Assembly (NCBI RefSeq): GCF_046845755.1
Contig: NZ_CP177357.1
Coordinates: forward strand, 2,046,001 to 2,110,000
DNA from: Rubrivirga sp046845755
GTDB lineage: Bacteria; Bacteroidota; Rhodothermia; Rhodothermales; Rubricoccaceae
DNA length: 64,000 nt
Reading direction: 5' to 3'
Below are positions 17,533 to 25,490 of the stretch, piece after piece. The notes under the pieces are model-generated. The model was not told the DNA's origin. It made no database searches and saw only the letters and a list, made by a program, of their open reading frames with translations. The position numbers and the translations under genes were made by a program. Position 1 is the stretch's first letter. Every line of letters begins with the position of its first letter.

Positions 17533-18401
17533 GTCGAGGGCGAGTCGGGCGGGCGGCGGGCGACGGCGATGCGGTCGCGGCGGGCGAGGTCGGGCAGGAT
17601 GGCGGCGTCGGCGAGCCCGGCGTCGCGCCAGAGCGCGGCGACGGCCGTCCCGTGGTCGGCGTGCGTCTCGGCGACGAGCCAGCCGTCGGGGCGGAGCAGG
17701 CGCTCGGCGTGGCCGGCGAGCGCGCGGTAGAAGAGGAGCGGGTCGGCGTCGGGGACGAAGAGCGCCAGCCCGGGCTCGTGGTCGCGCACCTCGCGCTGGA
17801 GCCCGGCGCGCTCGGCGTCGGGGACGTAGGGCGGGTTCGAGACGAGGAGGTCGAACGCGGGCGGGACCTCGTCGGCAAAGGCCGGGCGCAGGGCGTCGGC
17901 CTCGACGAACGTGACCGCCAGCCCCAGGCGGTCGGCGTTGCCAGCGGCGACCGCGAGCGCATCCGGCGACACGTCGACGGCGAAAACCTCGGCGTCGGGC
18001 CGCTCCGAGGCGATCGCGAGCGCGACGGCGCCACTCCCCGTGCCCACGTCGAGCACCCAGGGCGCCTCGACGGACCGGATCCGGCGGAGCGCCTCCTCCA
18101 CGACGGCCTCGGTCTCGGGGCGCGGCACGAGCACGGCCGGCGAGACCGCGAGCGTGAGGCCGTAAAAGTCGGCGTGGCCCAAGACGTACTGGACGGGCTC
18201 GCCGGCGGCGCGGCGCGCGACGGCGCGGGCGACGAGGGCGACCTCCTCAGGCTGCGCGGGCGCGTCGGGTCGGGCGTAGAGCGCAGCGCGCGTGGCGCCC
18301 GTCACGTCCTCGACGATCCACTCGGCTGTGCGGCGGGGGTCGTCGACGCCGGCGTCGGTGAGCCGGGCGACGGCGTCGTCGAGGAGGGATCGTCTCGTCA
18401 A
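17529..18401 (-). CDS. prmC: Release factor glutamine methyltransferase
   Basis: PrmC methylates the Gln of the GGQ motif in peptide release factors using S-adenosylmethionine. The 290-residue protein shows the N-terminal helical domain, VLGHADFYGLTLAVSPAVLVPRPETE near residues 78-103 (the family's LVPRPETE), SAM motif LDVGTGSGAVALAIASE near 120 and the catalytic NPPY in LLVSNPPYVPDAER near 190. The start assigned is TTG at 18401; alternatives further in would remove helices of the N-terminal domain. It overlaps the following membrane-protein gene by 4 bp. Confidence 0.94.
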   Translation of the reverse strand: MTRRSLLDDAVARLTDAGVDDPRRTAEWIVEDVTGATRAALYARPDAPAQPEEVALVARAVARRAAGEPVQYVLGHADFYGLTLAVSPAVLVPRPETEAVVEEALRRIRSVEAPWVLDVGTGSGAVALAIASERPDAEVFAVDVSPDALAVAAGNADRLGLAVTFVEADALRPAFADEVPPAFDLLVSNPPYVPDAERAGLQREVRDHEPGLALFVPDADPLLFYRALAGHAERLLRPDGWLVAETHADHGTAVAALWRDAGLADAAILPDLARRDRIAVARRPPDSPST

Positions 18402-18457
18402 CCGATCTGTGGCGGGCGGGGTGGCGTAGGATACGGGCCCACCTCTCCCCTCTTCCT

Positions 18458-19243
18458 TTGACGGATTACTACACCGGCCGCACGGCCCTCGTCACCGGCG
18501 CCTCGTCCGGCATCGGCGCCGACATGGCCCGCCAGCTCGGCGCAACTGGCGCGCACGTTGTCTTGGTCGCCCGTTCCGAAAACGCACTCGCGACGGTCGC
18601 CGGCGAGGTCCGCGCGGCAGGCGGGACGGCGACCGTCGTCGCGGCCGACCTCGACCCGCGCGACGCCCCGGCCGCGCTGGCGGCCCGCCTGGACGCCGAC
18701 GGCCTCGCCGTCGACGTGCTCGTCAACAACGCCGGCTTCGGCGTGCAGGGCCCGTTTCTCGACGCGAGTGCCGAGCAGGCCGAGGGAATGGTCGGCCTCA
18801 ACGTCATGGCGCTGACCTCGCTGACGCGGCGGCTCTTGCCCGGGATGGTGGGGCGCGGGCGCGGCGGCGTCCTCAACGTCGCGAGCGTGGCGGCGTTCGT
18901 GCCCGCGCCCTCGTTCGCCGTCTACGCGGCGACCAAGTCGTACGTGCTGTCGTTCTCGGAGGCGCTGTGGGCCGAGATGCGCGGGACGGGCGTCCACGTG
19001 TCGTGCCTGTGCCCCGGGCCCGTCCGCACCGGGTTCGCGGACCGGGCGGGCATGAACGACGCCTTTTTCAACGGCGCGCTGCCGTCCGAGACCGTCGCCC
19101 GGCAGGGGCTTGCGGGGCTGGCGGCAAACACGCGACGCGTGGTGCCCGGCGTCGGCAACAAGGTGCAGGCCATCGCCGCCAAGCTCGGCCCGACTTCGCT
19201 GGGGCTGGCGGTCGCCGGGGCCGTGATGAAAAAGGCGGGGTGA
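18458..19243 (+). CDS. SDR family oxidoreductase (DltE-like)
   Basis: The 261-residue short-chain dehydrogenase has VTGASSGIGADMARQLG near residue 13, VNNAGFGVQGPF near 90, NVASVAAF with catalytic Ser near 145 and YAATKSYVLSFSEAL with catalytic Tyr/Lys near 157. CLCPGPVRTGF follows the active site as in DltE/YqjQ-type SDRs. The substrate is unknown. The start is TTG at 18458, just after a C/T-rich leader (CCTCTCCCCTCTTCC). The gene is divergent from prmC, with only 56 bp between starts, so both promoters lie in that gap. Confidence 0.9.
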   Translation: MTDYYTGRTALVTGASSGIGADMARQLGATGAHVVLVARSENALATVAGEVRAAGGTATVVAADLDPRDAPAALAARLDADGLAVDVLVNNAGFGVQGPFLDASAEQAEGMVGLNVMALTSLTRRLLPGMVGRGRGGVLNVASVAAFVPAPSFAVYAATKSYVLSFSEALWAEMRGTGVHVSCLCPGPVRTGFADRAGMNDAFFNGALPSETVARQGLAGLAANTRRVVPGVGNKVQAIAAKLGPTSLGLAVAGAVMKKAG

Positions 19244-19314
19244 GTGTGGATAGGTGTTGCGTGTTGCGTCCCCAGGGGGGGATACACGCAACACGAAGCA
19301 CGCAACAGACTCAC
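19240..19314. repeat. Inverted repeat between convergent genes
   Basis: Arms 19240-19269 (starting GTGAGTGTGG, with GTTGCGTGTTGCGT) and 19286-19314 (ACGCAACACG...CAGACTCAC) are imperfect complements of about 30 bp. The left arm begins inside the SDR stop region. It may act as a bidirectional transcript end for the convergent SDR and acylphosphatase genes; there is no T-run. Confidence 0.6.
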
Positions 19315-19368
19315 CGACCCAAGTACTCGAAACACCCCGCCCCACCCGCCTTAGGCACACGGGGGGCG

Positions 19369-19644
19369 TCACGGCCGGCGGATCCGAAAGTCGTCGAACC
19401 TCGCCAGGGGGGCCGTGCGGACCGCCTCGACGGCCTGGACGTCGGCGCCGGGCGGGCCGCCCCACAACAGGCGCGTCAGGCGGTCGAGCTCGGGCGCCTC
19501 GCCGTCGGCCGCCAGGCGGACCGTTCCGTCGGGGTCGTTGCGGACCCAGCCCGACAGGCCGAGGCGGCGGGCCCAGCGCATCACGTAGCGCCGGAACCCG
19601 ACGCCCTGGACGCGACCCCGGACGGTGGCTTCAAGTCGCTGCAT
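19369..19644 (-). CDS. acyP: Acylphosphatase
   Basis: The enzyme hydrolyses acyl phosphates such as acetyl phosphate or carbamoyl phosphate. The 91-residue length is typical. The signature RGRVQGVGFRRYV at about 9-21 contains the phosphate-binding loop and catalytic Arg18, and GWVRNDPDGTV contains catalytic Asn36. The start is ATG at 19644. It lies 46 bp downstream of the phenylalanine hydroxylase gene on the same strand; the functional link between the two is unclear. Confidence 0.95.
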   Translation of the reverse strand: MQRLEATVRGRVQGVGFRRYVMRWARRLGLSGWVRNDPDGTVRLAADGEAPELDRLTRLLWGGPPGADVQAVEAVRTAPLARFDDFRIRRP

Positions 19645-19690
19645 CGCGGCAACGGCGCCGCCCGCCTCCGGACGGGGCGGGCGGGGCGCG

Positions 19691-20524
19691 CTAGGCGTCG
19701 GCGGGGAGCAGGCCGCGGCTGGCGGCCCAGGCGCGGAAGTCGGTCTCGAGCTGCTCGAACGAGTCGAGCACGAACAGCTTGGGCTGGAGGTGCCACACGT
19801 CGTAGTCCTGGTTGATGACGGCCTCGATCGAGAACGGCACCTTCTCGACCTTGTCGCTGAGCGCGTGCTGGACCTCGTCCTTCGACGACAGGATGCCGGC
19901 GCCGAAGATCCGCTCTCCGACCTCCTGCTTGATGAGCCCGAACTCGACGGTGAACCAATGGAGCCGCTCGAGCGACTGGCGGTCCGTGCCCTCGGCGTGG
20001 AGCGCGCTCTGGCCGAAGAGGTGGTAGAAGTCGGCGAAGGCCGGCTCCGTCAGCATCGGCATGTGGCCGAACATGTCGTGGAAGCAGTCCGGCGCGGGCG
20101 TGTAGTCGAGCTCGTCCTTGCGGCGGATGTAGTCGGTCGAGGGGAAGACGCGGTCGTTGAGCAGGCCGAAAAAGTCGCGCTCGTGGAGCAGGCCCGGGAT
20201 CCGGGCGATGCGCCAGCCGGCGGCGGCCTCCATGCGGCGGCTGAGGTCGCGCAACGTCGGGATGTGGTCGGGCGTCATCCCGAGCGTCTTGACGCCTTCG
20301 AGGTAGGCCTCGCCGGCGCGGCCGGGCAGCATCGACATCTGACGGGCAAACAGGAAGCGCCAGTTTTCCTGGCTCTCCTCGTCATACGCGGGCGGCTCGA
20401 TCTCGTCGCCGATGGGGGGCGGCCCGTCGAGGTTCTGCGGGACGCAGCGGGGATCGACCTCCCCGCCGTCGGCCGGGGGCTTCTCGTAGGCGGAGAGGGG
20501 GGCGTCGGCGGTGGGCTCGGTCAT
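19691..20524 (-). CDS. phhA: Phenylalanine 4-monooxygenase
   Basis: A pterin-dependent non-haem iron hydroxylase that converts phenylalanine to tyrosine. The 277-residue length fits bacterial enzymes lacking the regulatory domain. The iron ligands are visible: His149 and His154 in CFHDMFGHMPML, and Glu194 in WFTVEFGL. YTPAPDCFHD is the family's PDxxHD signature. The first 45 residues are Pro/Asp-rich and probably disordered. The start is ATG at 20524, 31 bp downstream of a minus-strand TAGATT element. No pterin-recycling gene is adjacent. Confidence 0.96.
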   Translation of the reverse strand: MTEPTADAPLSAYEKPPADGGEVDPRCVPQNLDGPPPIGDEIEPPAYDEESQENWRFLFARQMSMLPGRAGEAYLEGVKTLGMTPDHIPTLRDLSRRMEAAAGWRIARIPGLLHERDFFGLLNDRVFPSTDYIRRKDELDYTPAPDCFHDMFGHMPMLTEPAFADFYHLFGQSALHAEGTDRQSLERLHWFTVEFGLIKQEVGERIFGAGILSSKDEVQHALSDKVEKVPFSIEAVINQDYDVWHLQPKLFVLDSFEQLETDFRAWAASRGLLPADA

Positions 20525-20554
20525 CGGAGTGGGGAGGATTGGAAGGGCTTTCGG

Positions 20555-20560
20555 AATCTA
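20555..20560 (-). promoter_or_regulatory. Candidate -7 element for phhA
   Basis: TAGATT on the minus strand (AATCTA on plus), 31 bp before the phhA ATG and followed by a C/T-rich leader. It matches the TAnnTT core; no convincing -33 element is seen. Confidence 0.4.
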
Positions 20561-20586
20561 CGGGCGTCGGCGACGGGCTTCGGCCT

Positions 20587-20865
20587 CTAGCGGGGTCGGT
20601 TGGCGCGGCGCGCGGCGCGGAGCACGAGGGCCATCACGAGGACAGCCGCCAGCACGCCGCCGGCCCGGACCGCGGCGTCGAGCGACCAGCCGCCCGCGTC
20701 GACCGTCCAGACGGCGTACGCCCCGGCGGCGACGGCGCTGCCGATCGCTAGAACGAGACGTTCGCTGGGGAGGTTCGGGGCCAGAGGGCCAGTGGCTCGG
20801 TGGGGTCGGTGGGGTCGGTGGGGTCGGTCGCACGGCAGGGTTCGATCTCGCACGGACCGACTCAC
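20587..20865 (-). CDS. Small two-helix membrane protein
   Basis: The 92-residue predicted membrane protein has hydrophobic stretches at about 40-55 (VLAIGSAVAAGAYAVW) and 65-83 (AGGVLAAVLVMALVLRAA), ending in a basic tail. Support for the start is the GTG at 20865, which overlaps the stop of the GH3 gene in GTGA, the coupling seen repeatedly in this window. Residues about 15-24 are encoded by a perfect 9-bp tandem repeat (Arg-Pro-His units). No family is recognised. Confidence 0.6.
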   Translation of the reverse strand: MSRSVRDRTLPCDRPHRPHRPHRATGPLAPNLPSERLVLAIGSAVAAGAYAVWTVDAGGWSLDAAVRAGGVLAAVLVMALVLRAARRANRPR

Positions 20866-22430
20866 GGGCCCACCGGCTCGCCATCGGCCCGCCCCGCGAG
20901 CCGCTCGACGGCAGCGACCTGGCTGGCGGCCACGTCGGAGTACGTCACGATCGCGGCGTCGCACGCGTCGTAGCCGCGCAGGCCGCGCTGGTCGCCCAAG
21001 ACGACGAGCGTGGTCGGGTGGGCGGCCATCAGGTTGCGGGCAAAGCGGCGCTCGCGGCCGGCCAGCCCGAACGTGCTCCACGCGGCGGGCCGGGCGATCG
21101 TGGCGACCACCAGCTCGCGCGCGTCGTTCGCGAGCAAGCGGATCTCGTCGAACGGCTCGTCCTGGTCCTCGTGCGTCGGCTCCAGCTCGCGGTAGACGGC
21201 CTTCGGCAAGAGTTGGGCGACGGCCTCCCCCATCGGCATCGTGACCGGCTCGTTGGGGCGCGGGGCGGGCTTAATGAGCACCACGAGCACGCCGGACCCG
21301 TCACCCAGGTCGGGCAGCGGGCCGCGAGCGACCTCGACGGCATCATGGGCGACGCGCTCGGCCAGCGCGGCGTGCTCGGGCGCGGCGACGGTCTCGGCCG
21401 GGAGCGGCGGCGTGCTGAACACGTCGGGCCCGTGGCGCTGGCGCAGCGTCTCGCGCAGGCGGTCGACGCGCGCGAGCGCGGCGTCGAGCAGGCCCTCGTC
21501 GAGGCGCCCCTCGCGGACGGCGGCGACCAGCCCCTCGATGACGGCGACCGGGTCGACAGCGTCCACGAACAGGTCGACGCCCGCCTCCAACAGCTCGGCG
21601 GCGAGGTCGCCCTCGGTCTTGCCCTCCACCTTCGCGCCCGCCATCTGCAGGCTGTCGGTGACGACGACACCCTCAAAGCCCATCTGCTCGCGCAAGAGGC
21701 CGCGCAGAATCGTCGGCGAGCGGGTGGCCGGGGTGTCGGCGTCGAGCGCCGAGTACACGACGTGCGCCGTCATCACCAGATCGACACCCGCGTCGATGGC
21801 GGCGCGGAAGGGGACGAAGTCGGTCGCTTGCAGCGTCTCGAGGTCGTCGTCGACCGTCGGCAGCTCAGCGTGCGAGTCGCCCGACGTGCCGCCGTGGCCG
21901 GGGAAGTGTTTGGCGGTCGCCAGCTGGCCTGCGTCGTGGACGCCCGCGACGAACGCGGCCGTCAGCTCGGCGGCCCGGCCGGGATCGGGCCCGAAGGCGC
22001 GGGCGCCGATGATGGGGTTCTCCAGATTGCGGTCGACGTCGGCGACCGGCGAGTAGGTGACGTGGACGCCGCACGCGAGCGCCTCCCGACTGGCCTGTGC
22101 GGCGAAGGCGCGGACGGTCTCGGCGTCGCTGGCGTGCGCGAACGCCTCGGCGTGGGGGTAGACGGTCCCCCCGATGACCTGCTGCCCAAACCCGCGCTCC
22201 ATGTCGGTCGTCACGATGAGCCCGTGCTCGGACTTCTGCTGGAGCCGCGCGAGGGTGTCGCGCGTGTCGGGCCAGCGCCCGTTGAACAGGATGAGCCCGC
22301 CGATGGCGTAGCGGTCGAGGAGCGCGGCGACCTCGGCTTCGGCCTCCGTCGCGGTGACGGCGGGCGGGAGGTTGTTGCCGAGACGGACGATGAGGAGGCC
22401 GGCGGCTTTGTCTTCGAGGGAACGGGGCAC
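20862..22430 (-). CDS. Glycoside hydrolase family 3 (NagZ-like)
   Basis: The 522-residue GH3 enzyme is probably a beta-N-acetylhexosaminidase that removes GlcNAc from muropeptides during wall recycling. Seen: GGLILFNGRWPDT near residue 45, VTTDMERGFGQQV near 75, the NagZ-type KHFPGHGGTSGDSH loop near 175 (whose Asp-His dyad supplies the acid/base) and VVVTDSLQMAGA near 260, where Asp is the nucleophile. It is longer than NagZ (about 340); the extra C-terminal domain resembles the GH3 C-terminal alpha/beta domain. The start is GTG at 22430. No signal peptide is seen, so a cytoplasmic location is likely. Confidence 0.9.
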   Translation of the reverse strand: MPRSLEDKAAGLLIVRLGNNLPPAVTATEAEAEVAALLDRYAIGGLILFNGRWPDTRDTLARLQQKSEHGLIVTTDMERGFGQQVIGGTVYPHAEAFAHASDAETVRAFAAQASREALACGVHVTYSPVADVDRNLENPIIGARAFGPDPGRAAELTAAFVAGVHDAGQLATAKHFPGHGGTSGDSHAELPTVDDDLETLQATDFVPFRAAIDAGVDLVMTAHVVYSALDADTPATRSPTILRGLLREQMGFEGVVVTDSLQMAGAKVEGKTEGDLAAELLEAGVDLFVDAVDPVAVIEGLVAAVREGRLDEGLLDAALARVDRLRETLRQRHGPDVFSTPPLPAETVAAPEHAALAERVAHDAVEVARGPLPDLGDGSGVLVVLIKPAPRPNEPVTMPMGEAVAQLLPKAVYRELEPTHEDQDEPFDEIRLLANDARELVVATIARPAAWSTFGLAGRERRFARNLMAAHPTTLVVLGDQRGLRGYDACDAAIVTYSDVAASQVAAVERLAGRADGEPVGP

Positions 22431-22485
22431 GGACGTGGCGGGGAGAGAGGGGCCCGTGGTACGGCCCGCCTCCCGTGGGCGATCC

Positions 22486-23076
22486 CTAGCCCGCGCCGTA
22501 TAGCCCCTCGGCCTCGATGATCGTGCGGACCACGTCGGGCACGAGGTACCGCACCGTCTGCCCGCTGGCGACGCGCTCGCGGATCTCGGTGCTCGACACC
22601 GCCAGCGACGGCCCCTCTACGACGGTCAGCGCCGACGCCAGCCAGTCGGGTAGCGCGCTGAGGTCGACGGCGTCGCCGGGGCGGCGGTACACGACCAGCG
22701 TCGCCAGGTCGAGGATCGCCCGAGGCTCGCGCCACGAAGGAAAGCCCGCCAGGCTGTCGCCGCCGACGATGAGGGCCAGGGGCCCGGCGCCCTCGGCCGC
22801 CAGCTGGCGCAGCGTGTCGACGGTGTAGCTGACGCCCTCACGAGCGATCTCGATATCAGACACGGCGAACCGGTCGTTTCCTTCGACGGCGGCGCGGACC
22901 ATCGCCAGCCGCGCCTCGGCGGGCGCCAGCGACGGGTCGCCGACCTTGTGGGGGGAGGTCGCGGCGGGAATCCACAGCACGCGGTCGAGCCCGGCGGCGT
23001 CGGCGCACGCCTCCGCCACGGCGAGGTGACCGACGTGCGGGGGGTTGAACGAGCCGCCGAAGACTCCGAGGGGCAT
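22486..23076 (-). CDS. nadD: Nicotinate-nucleotide adenylyltransferase
   Basis: NadD adenylates nicotinate mononucleotide in NAD synthesis. The 196 residues match the family, with the nucleotidyltransferase motif GVFGGSFNPPHVGHLAVAE at residues 4-22, WIPAATSPHK near 36 and the C-terminal SSTEIRERVASGQTVRYLVPD segment (ISSTxIR type). The ATG at 23076 sits inside a tandem 7-bp repeat (ATGAGGG on plus, units from 23075 to 23102), so the leader is made of CCCTCAT units and has no Shine-Dalgarno. The gene may be cotranscribed with the GH3 gene 55 bp downstream. Confidence 0.95.
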   Translation of the reverse strand: MPLGVFGGSFNPPHVGHLAVAEACADAAGLDRVLWIPAATSPHKVGDPSLAPAEARLAMVRAAVEGNDRFAVSDIEIAREGVSYTVDTLRQLAAEGAGPLALIVGGDSLAGFPSWREPRAILDLATLVVYRRPGDAVDLSALPDWLASALTVVEGPSLAVSSTEIRERVASGQTVRYLVPDVVRTIIEAEGLYGAG

Positions 23077-23102
23077 GAGGGATGAGGGATGAGGGATGAG
23101 GA
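23075..23102. repeat. 7-bp tandem repeat at the nadD start
   Basis: Three perfect ATGAGGG units and one imperfect unit. On the nadD strand they read as CCCTCAT, with the last unit supplying the ATG. Copy-number slippage would change leader length but not the reading frame downstream of the true start. Confidence 0.85.
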
Positions 23103-23221
23103 AGATGGTCGGCCGTCACGCCTGGCGCCACCCTGCACCGTCCGCCCCCCACTCCTCGTTCCTTCACCCCGCGAGCCGCCGTCTTCGACAAATCCCCAGA
23201 TCCCTGGGCGCGCGAGCCCCC

Positions 23222-23227
23222 TAGATT
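23222..23227 (+). promoter_or_regulatory. Candidate -7 element for rplU-rpmA
   Basis: TAGATT, 75 bp before the rplU ATG, has the same core as the elements before tonB copy 2, phhA and tatA. The remaining leader (23230-23302) is GC-rich and might hold a structured L21 leader, but I see no clear conserved fold. Confidence 0.4.
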
Positions 23228-23302
23228 CCCCGGCTCTGCCCTGCGCTCCTCGGACGGCCGCACCTGCCGTCGCCCGGGGGACTTCCCAAGCCCGCACACC
23301 CC

Positions 23303-23617
23303 ATGTACGCAATCGTCGAGATCGCCGGCAAGCAGTTCAAGGTCTCCGAAGGCCTCCGCCTCTTCGTGCCCCGCCTCAAGGGCGAGGTCGGCGACTCCCT
23401 CACGTTCGACAAGGTCCTCCTCGTCTCCGGCGACGACGGCGTCTCCGTCGGGGCCCCGACCGTCGATGGCGCCAGCGTCCCCGCCGAGGTGCTCGCGCAC
23501 GTCAAGGGCGACAAGGTCATCGTCTTCAAGAAGAAGCGCCGCAAGGGCTACAAGGTCAAGAATGGCCACCGCCAGCCGTACACGCAGATCAAGATCGGCG
23601 CGCTCTCCGTCAACTAG
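23303..23617 (+). CDS. rplU: 50S ribosomal protein L21
   Basis: The 104-residue protein is L21, which binds 23S rRNA. It starts MYAIVEIAGKQFKVSEG, the family's classic opening, and contains FKKKRRKGYKVKNGHRQPYT near residues 75-94, the basic rRNA-binding stretch. It is followed 30 bp later by rpmA, the standard L21-L27 pair, and the unit ends at a strong terminator. The ATG at 23303 has no Shine-Dalgarno (CCCGCACACCCC upstream). Confidence 0.98.
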   Translation: MYAIVEIAGKQFKVSEGLRLFVPRLKGEVGDSLTFDKVLLVSGDDGVSVGAPTVDGASVPAEVLAHVKGDKVIVFKKKRRKGYKVKNGHRQPYTQIKIGALSVN

Positions 23618-23647
23618 CGCGCTCGCGCTCCCAGACCCCCACCTGAG

Positions 23648-23908
23648 ATGGCACACAAAAAAGGCGTCGGCTCGTCGAAGAACGGCCGCGACTCCAACCC
23701 CAACATGCTCGGCGTGAAGTCGCCGGGCGGCGCCACGATCCACGCCGGCACGATCATCGTCCGCCAGCGCGGGACCAAGTTCCACCCCGGCCTCAACGTC
23801 GGCCGTGGCAACGACGACACGCTGTTCGCCACCTCGAACGGCCGCGTCCGCTTCCAGACGTCGCGCGGCGGCCGCAAGACGGTCCACATCGACCCGGTCG
23901 AGGGCTAG
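23648..23908 (+). CDS. rpmA: 50S ribosomal protein L27
   Basis: The 86-residue protein is L27, located near the peptidyl-transferase centre. It starts MAHKKGVGSSKNGRDSN, matching the conserved N-terminal tail that reaches into the P site, and has IIVRQRGTKFHPG near residue 40. There is no cleavable N-terminal extension of the Firmicutes type. It pairs with rplU and is followed by an intrinsic terminator 23 bp after its stop. Confidence 0.98.
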   Translation: MAHKKGVGSSKNGRDSNPNMLGVKSPGGATIHAGTIIVRQRGTKFHPGLNVGRGNDDTLFATSNGRVRFQTSRGGRKTVHIDPVEG

Positions 23909-23931
23909 CCTCGCGGATCGACTCGATCTCG

Positions 23932-23969
23932 GCGCCCCTGCTGCTTCGGCGGCGGGGGCGCTTTTTTTT
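23932..23969 (+). terminator. Rho-independent terminator of rplU-rpmA
   Basis: A 13-bp stem (23932-23944 with 23949-23961, two G-T wobbles) closed by a TTCG tetraloop and followed by eight Ts. It is one of the clearest terminators in the window. Confidence 0.95.
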
Positions 23970-23980
23970 GGTTTCAGGAA

Positions 23981-24023
23981 TGGCTCGCTGGCGCTGGCTG
24001 GCGCCGACCTCCGGTTCGCGGGA
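23981..24023 (+). repeat. Interspersed repeat, forward copy
   Basis: A 43-bp sequence containing GGCTGGCGCCGACCTCCGGT. It reappears in inverted orientation at 25901-25941 with one indel and one substitution. A shorter, more diverged match (GGCTGGCGCCGGCCTTCGG) is at 52564-52582. The two main copies flank the HAD, rhomboid and lipoprotein genes. Confidence 0.75.
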
Positions 24024-24116
24024 ACAGGGAGTGAGGAACGAGCGGAGTGCAGACAACGCGCTCGCGTCGGCCGGTGGCGGTCGGCATCTTGGCTCTCCCC
24101 TCTTGCCCCTCTCCCC

Positions 24117-24833
24117 GTGCCCCTGTCCCCCCCTGCCCTCGTCGTCTTCGACCTCGACGACACCCTCCTCGATCACAAAGCGGCCGAGGCTGCGGCGCTG
24201 GCGGACGTCCACCGGCTGCACGGCGCGCACCTCGGGCACCACACGTTCGACCACGTCCACGCCTCGTACCGGGCCTGCAACATCCCGCTCTGGCGCGACT
24301 TCGGCCGGGGCGAGATCACCGGCGAGCAACTCCGCCAGCTCCGCTCGGAGCGCCTTCTCGCGGCGCTCGAGTGCGACACGATCGAGCCGGCGACACTCGA
24401 CCGCGACTACCTCGCGCGGTACGCCGCGCACTGGCGCTGGGCCGAGGGCGCGCGCGAGGCCTACCGCGCCGTCGCGGACGCCGTGCCCGTCGGAATCCTG
24501 ACGAACGGGTTCTCGGCGCAGCAGCGCGGCAAGCTGGCGGCGCTCCCCGAGATCGCCGAGCGCGCGGCGTTCGTGGTCATCTCCGAGGAGGTCGGCGTGA
24601 TGAAGCCCGACCCCGGCATCTTCGAGCACGTCCGCCAGCAGGCCGCCAGCACGTTGGGCTGGGACGTGCCCGCGGGCGACTTGCTCTACGTCGGCGACTC
24701 CTACCACTCCGACGTGCTGGGCGGGACCGGCGCCGGGTGGCCCGTCGCGTGGTACCGGGGCGACGCCGAGCGCGCGCCCGAGGGCGCCGTCGCCTTCGAC
24801 GACTGGGCCGACCTGCTGGCGCGGGTGCGCTAG
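24117..24833 (+). CDS. HAD superfamily hydrolase
   Basis: The 238-residue HAD-type phosphatase resembles the YjjG/pyrimidine 5'-nucleotidase group. Motif I is VVFDLDDTLLDH at about 9-20 (nucleophile Asp and acid Asp), motif II ILTNGFSAQQRGKL near 130, motif III Lys in VGVMKPDPGIFE near 163 and motif IV YVGDSYHSDVLGG near 198. A helical cap lies between motifs I and II. The substrate is unknown. I chose GTG at 24117 after a C/T-rich leader. Its TAG stop overlaps the stop of the convergent rhomboid gene in the shared CTAG at 24830-24833. Confidence 0.92.
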   Translation: MPLSPPALVVFDLDDTLLDHKAAEAAALADVHRLHGAHLGHHTFDHVHASYRACNIPLWRDFGRGEITGEQLRQLRSERLLAALECDTIEPATLDRDYLARYAAHWRWAEGAREAYRAVADAVPVGILTNGFSAQQRGKLAALPEIAERAAFVVISEEVGVMKPDPGIFEHVRQQAASTLGWDVPAGDLLYVGDSYHSDVLGGTGAGWPVAWYRGDAERAPEGAVAFDDWADLLARVR

Positions 24834-25447
24834 CCCAGCCCGAGCTGGGCGAGGAAGATGGAGACGGCGGCCGGGTACAGCAGGATCGTCAGCGCCAGCC
24901 CGCCGAGCGCGCCGCCGAGGTGCGCCTCGTGCGCCACGCGGCCGATCTCGCGCTTCGAGGCGTAGATCGAGAGCACGACGTAGAGGACGGCGAACAGGAT
25001 GGCGGGCATCGGGATGATGAACATGATGCCCAGCATCGCGAACGGCTCGAACAGGCAGAAGGCGAACAGCACGCCCGAGATGGCGCCCGAGGCGCCGACG
25101 GCCGAGTACTGCGGCGCGTCGCGGTGCTTCCAGAACGTGAGCGCGTTCGCGGTCAGCTCTGAGCCGAGGTAGACGATCAGGAAGCTCCACGGGCCCATCA
25201 CCGCCTCGACGTACGGCCCAAAAAAGTAGAGCGTGATCATGTTGAACGCGAGGTGCATCCCGTTCACGTGGACGAAGCCCGCGGTGAGCCACCGGCTCCA
25301 CTCGCGCTCGCGCACGACGCGGTACGGCTTGAACGCCCAGCGGTCGATGAGCTCGGGGTTGACCAGCAGCGTGTACGCGCCGATGGCGACGTTGAGCACC
25401 AGCATGGTCTGGGTGACGGGCGGGAGCGAGAGGAGGCCTTCGAGCAT
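24830..25447 (-). CDS. Rhomboid family intramembrane serine protease
   Basis: The 205-residue six-helix membrane protease cleaves transmembrane substrates. The catalytic Ser120 lies in SAVGASGAISGV (GxSG motif) and His176 in HEAHLGGALGG; HVNGMHLAFNM near residues 60-70 is the conserved HxxxN-type helix-2 region. The start is ATG at 25447 (MLEGLLSLPP); the longer frame overlaps the divergent lipoprotein start. Its substrates are unknown. The 3' end shares CTAG with the HAD gene. Confidence 0.94.
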   Translation of the reverse strand: MLEGLLSLPPVTQTMLVLNVAIGAYTLLVNPELIDRWAFKPYRVVREREWSRWLTAGFVHVNGMHLAFNMITLYFFGPYVEAVMGPWSFLIVYLGSELTANALTFWKHRDAPQYSAVGASGAISGVLFAFCLFEPFAMLGIMFIIPMPAILFAVLYVVLSIYASKREIGRVAHEAHLGGALGGLALTILLYPAAVSIFLAQLGLG

Positions 25448-25462
25448 GGGCGTGGGGGCGGG

Positions 25463-25469
25463 TACCTTC
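25463..25469 (+). promoter_or_regulatory. Candidate -7 element for the small lipoprotein gene
   Basis: TACCTTC, 21 bp before the ATG at 25491, is in the 43-bp divergent gap between the rhomboid and lipoprotein starts. It fits TAnnTT; evidence is by pattern only. Confidence 0.3.
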
Positions 25470-25490
25470 GCGTACTCGCTGCCGCCGCCG

